NCBI GenBank assembly: GCA_911728435.2
Contig: OU452199.1
Coordinates: 24,810,860 to 24,874,859, forward strand
Direction: 5' to 3'
From: Apoderus coryli
Taxonomy: Eukaryota; Arthropoda; Insecta; Coleoptera; Attelabidae
Length of the DNA: 64,000 nucleotides
In this document: positions 10,394 to 21,344 of the stretch, one piece after another
How positions within the stretch are numbered: the first letter of the stretch is position 1
Layout: the number at the start of each line of letters is the position of its first letter
Notes under the pieces: model-generated
Seen by the model: only the letters and a program-made list of their open reading frames with translations
Databases searched by the model: none
Told to the model about the DNA's origin: nothing
Position numbers and translations under genes: made by a program

Positions 10394-10416
10394 TTTTTTT
10401 ATTTTTTTTTTTTTTT
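10364..10416. repeat. (ATT)n tract then poly-T: 3' junction of A1
   Basis: (ATT)n at 10364-10391, then T9-A-T15 at 10392-10416. On the minus strand this is the A1 element followed by a poly-A tail and then its TAA target. Confidence 0.9.
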
Positions 10417-13400
10417 CACCATAAGGGTATATTTTGCTTTAGAATCGGAAAACAAGGTTTCAAGATTCATGAGCATTGCCAACAGCCAAGAAAGATCTCG
10501 CAATGTTGAGAGATTGCAGTATCGCAGCTTTCTGCATCTCCTCAACTACGGTAATAGGGATTTGAATCATTTTTAGGTTCTTTTCCAAATTTTTCGGTAT
10601 TACTCCTATCGACGATAGTATTATAGGTATTATGTACACTTCCCTCATATTCCAGATGCGCTTTATTTCATGTTGAAGCGCTTGATATTTGTTTAATTTT
10701 TCCGTATGTTTTTGTTGCAGATTGTGTGTTCCTGGTATAGAAACATCAATTAGATATGTTGTGTGTTTTTTCTTGTCTATTAATGTAATATCAGGACGGT
10801 TGTGTTCTATTGTATGATCGGTGTAAATTGTTTTGTCCCAATATATTTTAAAGTGATCGTTTTCCTCAACTTCGTTTGGCACATATTTGTAGTAGGGGAC
10901 AATTTCGGTTTTCATTTTTCTGTCTATCAGTATTTTCTGATGGATTATATGTGCTACTTGATTGTGTCGAGTCAAGTACTTCGTATTTGCTAGTGTGTTA
11001 CAGGATCCCAAAATATGATCTATAGTTTCGGAAACAGCTCCGCACTTGCGGCATTTATCAGAACTCAGGTCTTCTCCCAGTATGTATTTGGCGTAATTTC
11101 GTGTTTTTATAACTTGGTCCTGCGTGGCCATTAAGAATCCTTCAGTTTCAGGATGGAGGTAACCTTTTGTAGCCCACATAAAAGAGAGGGATTTGTCACC
11201 GTAATTGTTTTGAACGGAGTTGTAAAATCTTCCATGGAGTTGCTTTCCTGACCACATCCTAATTTTATCCTCGTTGGTAGTAATGTGTGTTTTTGGGTTA
11301 TATTCTCGGGATTTTAAATTAAGTGTGGTCAAATTTTTATCTGCCTCGATCACTGCACGGTACATCGGTTTATCCGAGTTTTTGTAAAAATATTTTCTAA
11401 TATTATCCAGCTGTTCATAGTACATTGCTTTAACATCTTTTAAACCTCTACCTCCCAGGCATCTAGGCAATGTGACTCTCTCAGTGCATGCATTTGGGTG
11501 ATGCATTCTTTTGTGCGTTAGAAGTGTTCTGATTCGTCTATTTAGATCAAGATCTGTATCAGACCATCTGATTATGCCAAAGGAATGGGTTAAGGCAGAT
11601 ATTGCATATGTGTTTATAGCCTTAACGATATTTTTTGAGTTTAATTTTGTTTTGATAATTAGCTTAACTCGCTTTTCAAATTCAGTAGACAGTTTCGATT
11701 TCATCGTTGTATGTTCTATTTTATGGGTCTGATCTATACCCAGGTATTTATAGGGTTCTTCAAGACCTTGTATGACGACCTCGTTATTAATTTCTATAGG
11801 TTGTGACTCTTTAAGTACCCCTTTGACCATTTTGATCGTGCGGCACTTCTCCAGTCCAAAAGTCATACCTATGTCCGAACTCATATCATGCACCAGCTTT
11901 AGCATGGCTCTCAGCTGTCTGTCATTTGCTGCATATACCTTTAGGTCATCAACATAGAAAAGGTGACTTACTAAGAGATCCTGTACATTATTTTTTAACT
12001 TTACTCCATACTCTGTTTTCTTAAGAGTGTTTGAAATTGGGTTTAGAGACAGACAAAACCATAGGGCACTGAGCGAATCCCCCTGAAAGATACCTCTGCG
12101 CAGAGGTATGCTCCCGCTAAATACTAGTTCGTTATTTATTTTTTGAGACAGTGTGGTTCGCCAGGCCCTCATAGTTGTCTCAAGAAAAAGTATAAGCGTA
12201 GGATGTACTTTATACAGTGTCAATACAAATTTGAGCCAAGAGTGAGGGACAGAGTCAAATGCTTTTTTATAGTCGATGTATGCAATGTGTGCATTTCTCT
12301 GCCCCACCCTCAACTGCTGCATAACTACGGAATCGACAACCAGCTGCTCCTTGCATCCCATAACGTTGCGTCTAGCACCTTTCTGCTCATCTGTCATCAC
12401 TTGAGCCAGTTCCAGGTGGTCTTCAAGTTTAGCACATAATATCGACGTAAGGATCTTATAAAGGGTCGGCAAGCATGTAATGGGACGAAACAACGAAGGG
12501 TGATCCGGGTTATCAGTCTTTGGAATTAAATAAGTAAGTCCTTCAGTTAAAAATGTTGGAAAGTTGTTAGGAAATCTAATGACATCGTTGAAATTGTTAA
12601 CTAAGAGTTCATGACAAGCTGTGAATCGTTTATACCAAAAGCTATGCAAGCCATCGCGTCCGGGCGCTTTCCAATTTGCAATTTTCTTTAAAGCAGCTGT
12701 TAGATCTGCTTGGGTTATTACAATTTCATTCATTGGTTGTAGAGAGTTCTGTGCTTTCATTTCTTGGTTTATCCAAGTATTTTTTGTATGGTTATTGCTC
12801 TGTGACCATATACTCGTCCAGTAGTTGGTCTGACTTTCAAGATCTGGGGGTTAAGGTTATCATATTTTTTTGATAGTGATGAGTAAAACGCCTTTTCATT
12901 GTTCGAAAATAGGCTGTTGTCTCTGCGTCTTGAGTAACTCTCTCTGTATCTCTTTAATCGAGCTGAGTATGCTGCTAACTTTTGTTTAAGTGTGTCAAGG
13001 TATGTACGTACTTTATTTTCCGTTTCGGCATTGATTGTTTGTGTAATGTCTTTTAAGTCTGTCGGCAGTGTTCTAAGCAATCTGTTGTTTCTATTTCCGT
13101 CGTGGTACTGTTGAGTTTTACCGATACTCCTTCGTAGGCCATTAATTTTATTGGTGAGGCGGCGTTGCCATGATGGTAAATACCCATCTGTATTTTTTTT
13201 GTTAGGTGATGTATATTTTTGATTAAGGCTCACTACGGTAATTGCCGCGCAATATATCGTGGAATGTACCTCTTCAAGATTCATACCATCGTTTAGCGTT
13301 TGTTCTAGGATGGAATTGGCTCTATTTATAAGTGTTCCTGTGTTCTTGTTAAATCTAAGTTTTTGTATGGGAGGTCTAACGTTAGGGTCCATTCCAAGGT

Positions 13401-14326
13401 ATTTCAGTAAGTTAGCATGGTAAGTATTAAGTATTTCGTCCTCTTGGTGGGGCTCTTGAGGAATCTCTATATCTATGTTATTGAATGGTGAACCACGTGG
13501 CGAATCTGAGGGTGTATGGGTACCATAAACATTGTCATCCTCAAAAGACTGATTGGGCGTATGAGGTATATTTAGTTCCTCCCTCACTCTGTCTAAAATA
13601 TACTGAATTTCAATTTGGGTTAATAGATTGTTTCTCTGTATTGCTCTACGCTGATCGGATAGGCGTTGTGCTGTAATATCATTGTGTTCTGGATGTTCAG
13701 CAGCAAACATATTCTTTAGTCTATCCCTATAATCAGTAAAATCCGTTTCGAGGCTTGTGGCTATGAAGTAGTAGCGCATGACATCCTTATTCAAGTTAGT
13801 ACTCCATCTCATGCGTCTACTGCGTCCAGGAGCTATGGGGGGAGGATTATCCTCCCTAACATTGGCTGCTGGTTGTGGGTCAGCTGGTGGTATTTCCACA
13901 TTATTGCTGTTGGCTGTAGTTTCTTGAGCGATAGGTGCCCGCCTATTCAGCAACCTACCACCAACGGATCGCATACTGCCACGTCCAGCGTTGGCTCCAG
14001 ACGTGCCCTGGGGCATTCCAGGCTGCCGCATTCTTTCATTTCTCCTTTGACTCATCTTTCATAGAAAATGATGTGCGTTTTATGGCTACCGCCAGCCAAT
14101 TGGGGTTAGGGAAAGGTGTTTGGTAGTGCAAAGGACACTAGGAGTAGGATACTAGGTGGGTATTGGGACAACTGGACAGCTGGACGTACTGACTGTACCG
14201 TTTACGCATTACGGTAGCGGTGGGTATGCCCCAACCGGTCAGACATTGCGTCCCTGGCTGTACAGTCTACGTCGTTACTGTAGCGGTAAGTATACTGTTG
14301 GCTGCAGTACCTTTTCCGGCCAGACA

Positions 14327-14327
<1 letters not shown>
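10417..14327 (-). mobile_element. R4/Dong-like non-LTR retrotransposon, family A copy A1 (full length, frameshifted)
   Basis: Begins on the right at CAGACAT next to a TTA tract and ends on the left with CACCATAAGG and poly-A. The 5' untranslated region is about 270 bp and the 3' one about 43 bp. The right end is the same as in A2 and A3, which defines the family's true 5' end. Confidence 0.9.
10460..14055 (-). pseudogene. Family A ORF, one-base frameshift (A1)
   Basis: The coding length corresponds to about 1,199 residues, but a run of six G in A2 and A3 is five G here (12846-12850), so the frame breaks just after SKKYDNLNP. The N-terminal frame (12769-14055) ends in unrelated residues and the rest reads on at 10460-12760. 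A second difference is a three-base loss that removes Ala from SDTDLDALNRR near 11545. This copy supplies the C terminus missing from A2 (the ORF ends LAVGNAHES). Domains are described at A2. Confidence 0.85.

Positions 14328-14357
<30 letters not shown>
14328..14357. repeat. (TTA)n tract between A1 and mini-D
   Basis: About 10 repeats. No poly-T precedes the D-family 3' end here, unlike A, B and C junctions. Confidence 0.9.
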
Positions 14358-14358
<1 letters not shown>

Positions 14359-14382
14359 TCAGGTTTTCTCTGTTTTTGCAGG

Positions 14383-14388
<6 letters not shown>
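14358..14388 (-). mobile_element. Minimal (~30-bp) family D copy
   Basis: Only the last ~30 bases of family D are present (plus strand: TTCAGGTTTTCTCTGTTTTT then GCAGGTAAGTA), bounded by TTA tracts on both sides. One base (T for C) differs from D1-D3. It fits an extremely 5'-truncated insertion. Confidence 0.8.

Positions 14389-14413
<25 letters not shown>
14389..14413. repeat. (TTA)n tract between mini-D and D1
   Basis: About 8 repeats. Confidence 0.9.
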
Positions 14414-14414
<1 letters not shown>

Positions 14415-15034
14415 TCAGGTTTTCTCTGCTTTTGCAGGTAAGTATTCTCCACACGGCATTGCATGCAAGTGTGAAGAATTTTGTTCTGGATTTATATGTT
14501 TGTTTTTCTTTTCAGGTTCCAGTGTTCAATACTTTACGTGCGATGTGGCAGGTTCCTAGGATTGCGATCTTCTGGAGGGTTATAAATAGGGTTGACGGTA
14601 AGTTTAAATCCGAGAGGCATTTGTGGAGTTTTTTTGGAATTTCACCTGTCGCGCCGATGATGATAGGTATAACGATAACTTTTTCTTGTTTCCACAGAGT
14701 TTTGATTTCTGATGCTAAAGGTAAGTATTTGCGGATTTTTTCATTTTGTTTTTCAACGGTATTATGAGCAGCTGGTATGGCCACATCTATTAGGTAAGTA
14801 TGTTTTGTTGTCTTATCCTGGTATACAATATCTGGCCTGTTGCTCTCGATAGTATGGTCTGTGCGAATGGTCCGGTTCCAGTATATTTTGTGGGTGTCAC
14901 TTTCCTCTACAGCCTCAGGCTTGTATTGGTAATAGGGTAGAGTGTCTGTCAGCATCTTTGCGTTTTTTCGGAGTTCTTGATGGATTACTTTGGCAACATT
15001 GTCATGTCTTTTTAGATATTCCGTTGGTGCCAAA
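14414..15034 (-). mobile_element. Family D copy D1, strongly 5'-truncated
   Basis: Matches the last ~620 bp of D3. The 5' break falls at GGTGCCAA in the middle of the zinc-knuckle region and joins directly to a TTA tract, as expected of aborted target-primed reverse transcription. Confidence 0.9.
14512..15033 (-). pseudogene. C-terminal 173 codons of the family D ORF (D1)
   Basis: Open from the truncation to the normal stop. It contains the region just after the zinc knuckle (APTEYLKRHDNVAKVIHQE) and the PD-X14-D nuclease (NRPDIVYQDK, then YLIDVAIP), but no RT. One residue near the end (KCLSDL) differs from KYLSDL in D2/D3. Confidence 0.85.
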
Positions 15035-15055
15035 TTATTATTATTTTTTTTTTTT
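15035..15055. repeat. Short TTA tract plus T12: 3' junction of B1
   Basis: Three TTA units then 12 T, the shortest poly-A tail among the B copies. Confidence 0.85.
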
Positions 15056-17000
15056 ACATCCTTCTACTTTCTTCCAGATAGGAGAAATTCTGCAGTGGGG
15101 TTTGATAACTAATCACTACAGATTTGTTTTAACACGGTAAGTACTTCTAGGATTTCATTAAGTTTGCTTCAGATATTATTAATAAGTATATACTTTTTCT
15201 TTAAATAGGGGAGGGAATCAAGGTACGTATTTAAAACTTATATTTATTTATCATTCATTTACTTTTTTCTTTTTTTTTTTTTTCAGATGTCCAACTTTTT
15301 ATCCGCTGCCTTTATACTCTATTCAGGCAGGTTTAGGGTTTTTCTCATGATTCTACATGACTCAAGGATCACCGATCTTTGCATCAATGTTATGTTTCGC
15401 TGATCAATGTCTATTTGTTTCAGAAAGCGTGGCAGGTTTTTCCCAATCAGTCCCGTCACTGATATTATAATAGGAACAGTAAGTACCTTGTCCAGTTTAT
15501 AAATATTCTTAAATTCCGTACAAAGGTCTTGATACTTATTTATTTTTTCTTTCTCTTTATTTAGGAGGTTGTGGTCAGCCGGGTGAGAAATATCGACGAA
15601 GTAAGCAGTCTTATTTTTCCGGTCTACCAGGGTTATGTCAGGACGATTACTTGCGATAGGTCTATCTGTGATTATTGGGAAATCCCAATAAAGTTTATAA
15701 TTATCGTTTTGTAAAAACGGGAATGGGTTGTATAGAAAATATTTTTCTTTTTTCTCTATAAGTTTGCATTGTACGGCTATTTCCTGATGAATTATTCCTG
15801 CTGTTAAATTATGCCTTTTTGTATATTCTGTGGGCGCTAAGCTGCTGCACGCTGAGAGGATATGTTCCGTTGTTTCTGATTTGGCGAAACACATTCTACA
15901 CTTATCATTTTCAATTGGAATTTTCTGTATGTATTTTTGGTAGTTTCTGGTGGGCGTTACTCCGTCCTGTATTGATACCAGAAAACCCTCGGTTTCCGCG
16001 AACAATAGTCCATGTTTAAGCCACATGGTTGACAACTCTGCATCTGCCTGAGACAGGGCATACGGATATTTTCCATGCAACGATTTTTCTAGCCATTGTT
16101 CTCTTATGTGGTCATTAGTAAGTGTTTCGCGCATGGTGTTATTGCTGAGCTGTAGAGGTGAATAATAATCCAGTCGCTTGACTTGACGGTGTAATGGCGA
16201 TAGGAGAGATTTTCTGTTAAAGTAGGTTTTTAGTAGATTAATTTGTCTATCGCATAGTCGGTGTAGGTCTAGTAGTCCTCTTCCGCCCACATTTCTTGGT
16301 AAGTATAAACGTTCAGTACATGCATGGGGATGGTGGCACCTATATTCTGTTAGCAAAACTCTAATTTTTCTATTCATTGCTTCAATGCTTGTCTTAGACC
16401 ACCTGATTATTCCAAAGGAATAAGATAACACTGGCAATGCATACGTATTTATGGCTTTGATTTTGTTTTTACCAGTTAGTTCTGATCTTAGGATTTTTCT
16501 TATTCTATCAACCATTTTTTGTTCCGTGTTTTCTATTATATTTTTTTGATCTAAAACCAATTTTTGGTTATAGCCGAGGTATTTGTAGTAATCATTGTTT
16601 AGGTATCTGAATGTTTCGCTATTTTCTAAATTTTCGTAAGTTTGTAACTTTCCCTTTTGAGCTACTAATTTTGCACATTTATCAAAACCCAACCCCATTT
16701 TGATGTCAAGACTGAACTTTTGTGTCGTCTCAATAAGTCTGTCTAATTGTTTCTCTGTTGATGCATAGAGTTTGAGGTCATCTACATAAAATAAATGATT
16801 TATTGTATAATCACTATCCTCATACCTCAGTGTATATCCTATTCTAGTGTCTTTTAACATATTTGAGAGTGGGTTCAGGCACAACACAAACCAAAAAGGG
16901 CTTAGGGAATCTCCCTGAAATATGCCACTCTGGATCGGTATTTCATCCGTTACTATATTTGTTTTTTCCGTTTTAACTACGAGTTTCGTTCTCCAGGTTT
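15056..17000 (-). mobile_element. Family B copy B1, 5'-truncated
   Basis: 3' end ACATCC at 15056; the 5' break at CTCCAGGTTT (17000) lies inside the RT domain and joins a TTA tract. It carries private base changes in the 3' untranslated region, so it is slightly older or from another subfamily. Confidence 0.9.
15319..16999 (-). pseudogene. C-terminal ~560 codons of the family B ORF (B1)
   Basis: Open from the truncation point (TWRTKLVVKTEK) to the normal stop, with YVDD, zinc knuckle and nuclease present. It reads MGLGFDK where the intact copies read MRLGFDK. The N-terminal DNA-binding part and first RT motifs are missing. Confidence 0.85.
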
Positions 17001-17046
17001 ATTATTATTATTATTATTATTATTATTTTTTTTTTTTTTTTTTTTT
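17001..17046. repeat. (ATT)n tract plus T21: 3' junction of B2
   Basis: ATT units at 17001-17025, T at 17026-17046. Confidence 0.9.
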
Positions 17047-17310
17047 ACATCCTTCTACTTTCTTCCAGATAGGAGAAATTCTGCAGTGGGGTTTGATAAC
17101 CAATCACTACAGATTTGTTTTAACACGGTAAGTACTTCTAGGATTTCATTAAGTATGCTTCAGATATTATTAATAAGTATATACTTTTTCTTTAAATAGG
17201 GGAGGGAATCAAGGTACGTATTTAAAACTTATATTTATTTATCATTCATTTACTTTTTTTTTTTTTTTTTTTTTTCAGATGTCCAACTTTTTATCCGCTG
17301 CCTTTATACT

Positions 17311-20300
17311 CTATTCAGGCAGGTTTAGGGTTTTTCTCATGATTCTACATGACTCAAGGATCACCGATCTTTGCATCAATGTTGTTATGTTTCGCTGATC
17401 AATGTCTATTTGTTTCAGAAAGCGTGGCAGGTTTTTCCCAATCAGTCCCGTCACTGATATTATAATAGGAACAGTAAGTACCTTGTCCAGTTTATAAATA
17501 TTCTTAAATTCCGTACAAAGGTCTTGATACTTATTTATTTTTTCTTTCTCTTTATTTAGGAGGTTGTGGTCAGCCGGGTGAGAAATATCGACGAAGTAAG
17601 CAGTCTTATTTTTCCGGTCTACCAGGGTTATGTCAGGACGATTACTTGCGATAGGTCTATCTGTGATTATTGGGAAATCCCAATAAAGTTTATAATTATC
17701 GTTTTGTAAAAACGGGAATGGGTTGTATAGAAAATATTTTTCTTTTTTCTCTATAAGTTTGCATTGTACGGCTATTTCCTGATGAATTATTCCTGCTGTT
17801 AAATTATGCCTTTTTGTATATTCTGTGGGCGCTAAGCTGCTGCACGCTGAGAGGATATGTTCCGTTGTTTCTGATTTGGCGAAACACATTCTACACTTAT
17901 CATTTTCAATTGGAATTTTCTGTATGTATTTTTGGTAGTTTCTGGTGGGCGTTACTCCGTCCTGTATTGATACCAGAAAACCCTCGGTTTCCGCGAACAA
18001 TAGTCCATGTTTTAGCCACATGGTTGACAACTCTGCATCTGCCTGAGATAGGGCATACGGATATTTTCCATGCAACGATTTTTCTAGCCATTGTTCTCTT
18101 ATGTGGTCATTAGTAAGTGTTTCGCGCATGGTGTTATTGCTGAGCTGTAGAGGTGAATAATAATCCAGTCGCTTGACTTGACGGTGTAATGGCGATAGGA
18201 GAGATTTTCTGTTAAAGTAGGTTTTTAGTAGATTAATTTGTCTATCGCATAGTCGGTGTAGGTCTAGTAGTCCTCTTCCGCCCACATTTCTTGGTAAGTA
18301 TAAACGTTCAGTACATGCATGGGGATGGTGGCACCTATATTCTGTTAGCAAAACTCTAATTTTTCTATTCATTGCTTCAATGCTTGTCTTAGACCACCTG
18401 ATTATTCCAAAGGAATAAGATAACACTGGCAATGCATACGTATTTATGGCTTTGATTTTGTTTTTACCAGTTAGTTCTGATCTTAGGATTTTTCTTATTC
18501 TATCAACCATTTTTTGTTCCGTGTTTTCTATTATATTTTTTTGATCTAAAACCAATTTTTGGTTATAGCCGAGGTATTTGTAGTAATCATTGTTTAGGTA
18601 TCTGAATGTTTCGCTATTTTCTAAATTTTCGTAAGTTTGTAACTTTCCCTTTTGAGCTACTAATTTTGCACATTTATCAAAACCCAACTTCATTTTGATG
18701 TCAAGAGTGAACTTTTGTGTCGTCTCAATAAGTCTGTCTAATTGTTTCTCTGTTGATGCATAGAGTTTGAGGTCATCTACATAAAATAAATGATTTATTG
18801 TATAATCACTATCCTCATACCTCAGTGTATATCCTATTCTAGTGTCTTTTAACATATTTGAGAGTGGGTTCAGGCACAACACAAACCAAAAAGGGCTTAG
18901 GGAATCTCCCTGAAATATGCCACTCTGGATCGGTATTTCATCCGTTACTATATTTGTTTTTTCCGTTTTAACTACGAGTTTCGTTCTCCAGGTTTTCATT
19001 GCTGTGGCTAAAAAATTTATTATATTTGGGCTGATTTTGTAAAGTTTTAGTACATCTATTAACCAAGAACACTATCAAAGGCTTTCTGATAATCGATCCA
19101 TGCCACTGCCATATTTTTGTTTCTCTTTTTAGCATCTTGTGTAACTATAGAGTCGATCACCAATTGTTCCTTGCTTCCTAATGTACCATGCCGACAACCC
19201 TTTTGCTCTTCAGTTAAGATTCCAGAGTCTTCAATGTGCTTGATTATTTTTTGACTTAGAATTGAGGTGATTATTTTATACAAAGTGGGTAGACACGTTA
19301 TGGGTCGATAGTTTTTTGGGTTAGTTGTATCTCCTTTTTTAGGTATCATTGAGGTAATTCCTTTCGTTAAAAATTTAGGATGATATGTGTTGTTTGTTAG
19401 TAGTTCATTAATTTGTTTTGTAAGCAACTTTGTGATATTTATATTTTTCCACCAATAGTTATGAACATGATCCACCCCCGGTGCTTTCCAGTTGTGTGAT
19501 CTATTTAAAGCGTTCTTAACTTCAGTCTCAGTTATTGGACTAATCTCCATGTCTATTAATGTGTCGTATTTCTTTTTTTCCGTTTTAAGCCATGATGCCT
19601 TTTGATTGTATTGTTGTTTGGATGCCCATACGTTTTTCCAAAATGTTTGTAGTTGTTCCTTGTCTGGTCCCTGTTCAATTGGTGGTTCATTATTAAGTTT
19701 TTTGTAGAACTCTTTCTCGTTATTCTTAAACAGTTTGTTGTCATTTTTTCGTTTGTAACTTTTATTGTATCGTCTCAGCCGGTTTCCCATTGCTGCTATT
19801 TGTTGTTTTATTTTTTCTTTAAATGTTTCCTTCTCTTGGTAATTTGAGTGCTGAATATTGTTTTTCCTAAAATAGTAATGTATATCGTTAGATAATTTGG
19901 TGCTCATGTTACCTCTCTCCCAATCTCGTATCTTTGTTAGCCAACTTCTTAACGTTTTTATTTTTTGTTCTATACGTTCTCTCCATTTGGGTTCCTTCTT
20001 GGCCTTTTGCTTTTTTCCCAATTTAACTCCCATAGATTCAATAACTGTTTTTGCAGCGGTGTAGACAAGTGTCTGTGTTTCCTCCAGATTGCTAGTTGGC
20101 ATATATTTAAGGATTTCCTGGTTTACTATTGATATTAGCTGTTTTGTTTTTTTTGTTGGTTTTATTTTTGGTAAGCTAAGCCGTTTTTCTGGATCAGAGT
20201 TCTTAAAAACCGCGATGTTCTCCTGGAATCTCACTACAACATCATTTACATTCTCACCCGCATCCAGATCCACATTCAGTGCAAGGTTATTTTGTATGTT

Positions 20301-20834
20301 TATTGTTTGCGTATTGCTCTCATTTGTTTGTTCATAAATTATTGTGTTATCAGTTTCTATACCTTGATCCGTCTCAGACATATTCTGTTTCAATTCCTCT
20401 ATATCAACAGCAGTAAGCAAATTATGAGTTTTTATTGCATATAGTTGATTTGCTAGTTGGTTTTCGTTTAAAATTAAATCCGGTCTTATTTTTCTCCATT
20501 CTAATAGCATATTTTTTCTAAATCCTCGTTTTTGTGTTTCAAATTGGGTCCCCAGAAAGTACGCTCTGAAAACGTCCAGATTATCATTTCTGGACCATGT
20601 TCTTCTAGCGCCGCGATCAGCCTCGTGAGGGACTTCAACATTTTGTCGGGTCATTCTCTTATTGTTTTGAGACAGATTCCATTCCTGGGATTCCAATTGT
20701 TCTTTGGAGATTATGGTTTCTTGCGTTTGGTTTGTATTTCTAGTATTTATTGTTTCCTCCCGGGGATTCTTCGCACCCTGTGACCATTGAAGGTCTGCCG
20801 GGGACTCAGGGCCATTTTTATTTGAGCTCATCAT
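17311..20834 (-). pseudogene. Family B ORF with 7-bp deletion (B2)
   Basis: Compared with B3, seven bases are missing near 19069 (CCAAGAACACTATC instead of CCAAGAATGTGGAACACTATC, plus strand), next to a short GAA repeat. The break is inside the RT motif AFDSVPHSW and splits the protein into a 591-codon N-terminal frame (19059-20834) and a C-terminal frame (17311-18999). Everything else is intact, so the loss of function is probably recent. Confidence 0.9.
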
Positions 20835-21316
20835 TATTTGTTTTCTCCTTAAATGCAGGCTTCTACTGCAGGTTAAAGGGAACCCTAAACCTATTCTTAT
20901 CCGGGTTTAGACGGATATAAAATTGGTAGGACGGTAGGAAGTATGTACAGGGATGCTCCATATACTGAAGGTAAGTTTGAATATAGAAGAGAGGTGAGGT
21001 AAGTATGGTGGTAGTGGGGTAAGGTAAGTAGGTAATGGAATGTGGGTAGTAAAGGGTATCGGACAACCACATGGGGCTATTCTTATTTGGTCCGGACCCC
21101 ACACGGACTAAGCTGACTTTTACGTACCCCTGTCACTGGTAAGTATTGTCAACCTCAGGTTTATTTTTATTTACTGTGGATCCCAACCCGGATGGGACAG
21201 AAAAACCGAAAAATTCGGTTGGAGCTGTTGCGCCGAGCTCCTGCGACAACTGAGGTGCGCGGGATCGTCACACCCGTAGATATTGCTGCTGTCACCCAAC
21301 ATATCTCCTCTGCGCA
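20835..21316 (-). promoter_or_regulatory. Full-length family B 5' untranslated region (B2)
   Basis: About 480 bp from the start codon to the 5' end. On this basis internal promoter activity would be expected here, because non-LTR elements carry their promoter in the 5' end, but no motif can be pinned down. The terminal ~230 bp is shared with family C and can form hairpins (described at B4). On the opposite strand it holds several GGTAAGT donor-like motifs. Confidence 0.55.
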
Positions 21317-21344
21317 TTTATTTATTATTATTATTATTATTATT
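21317..21344. repeat. (TTA)n tract between B2 and the broken A2 3' end
   Basis: About 9 units and no poly-T. Unlike other junctions, the element on the right (A2) does not show its natural 3' end here. Confidence 0.9.

Larger units (their letters stand above)
17047..21316 (-). mobile_element. Family B copy B2, full length, frameshifted
   Basis: Has the complete 5' untranslated region (20835-21316, as in B4) and a 3' end ACATCC. It shares with B5 a duplicated GTT codon (reads NITTLMQRS) and MKLGFDK, which mark a B subfamily distinct from B3, B4 and B6-B8. Confidence 0.9.

Noticed and set aside
10364..10416. TTA tracts as independent host microsatellites only
   Set aside because: They occur at every element boundary and nowhere else at this density, so they are part of the insertion pattern.
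14156..14767. Plus-strand open frames of 60-200 codons over the 5' ends and ORFs of the elements (also at 24880, 46692, 17814, 41358 and others)
   Set aside because: They lie opposite intact retrotransposon ORFs, recur wherever the element recurs, include poly-Phe/poly-Ile runs from T and TTA tracts, and show no domain.
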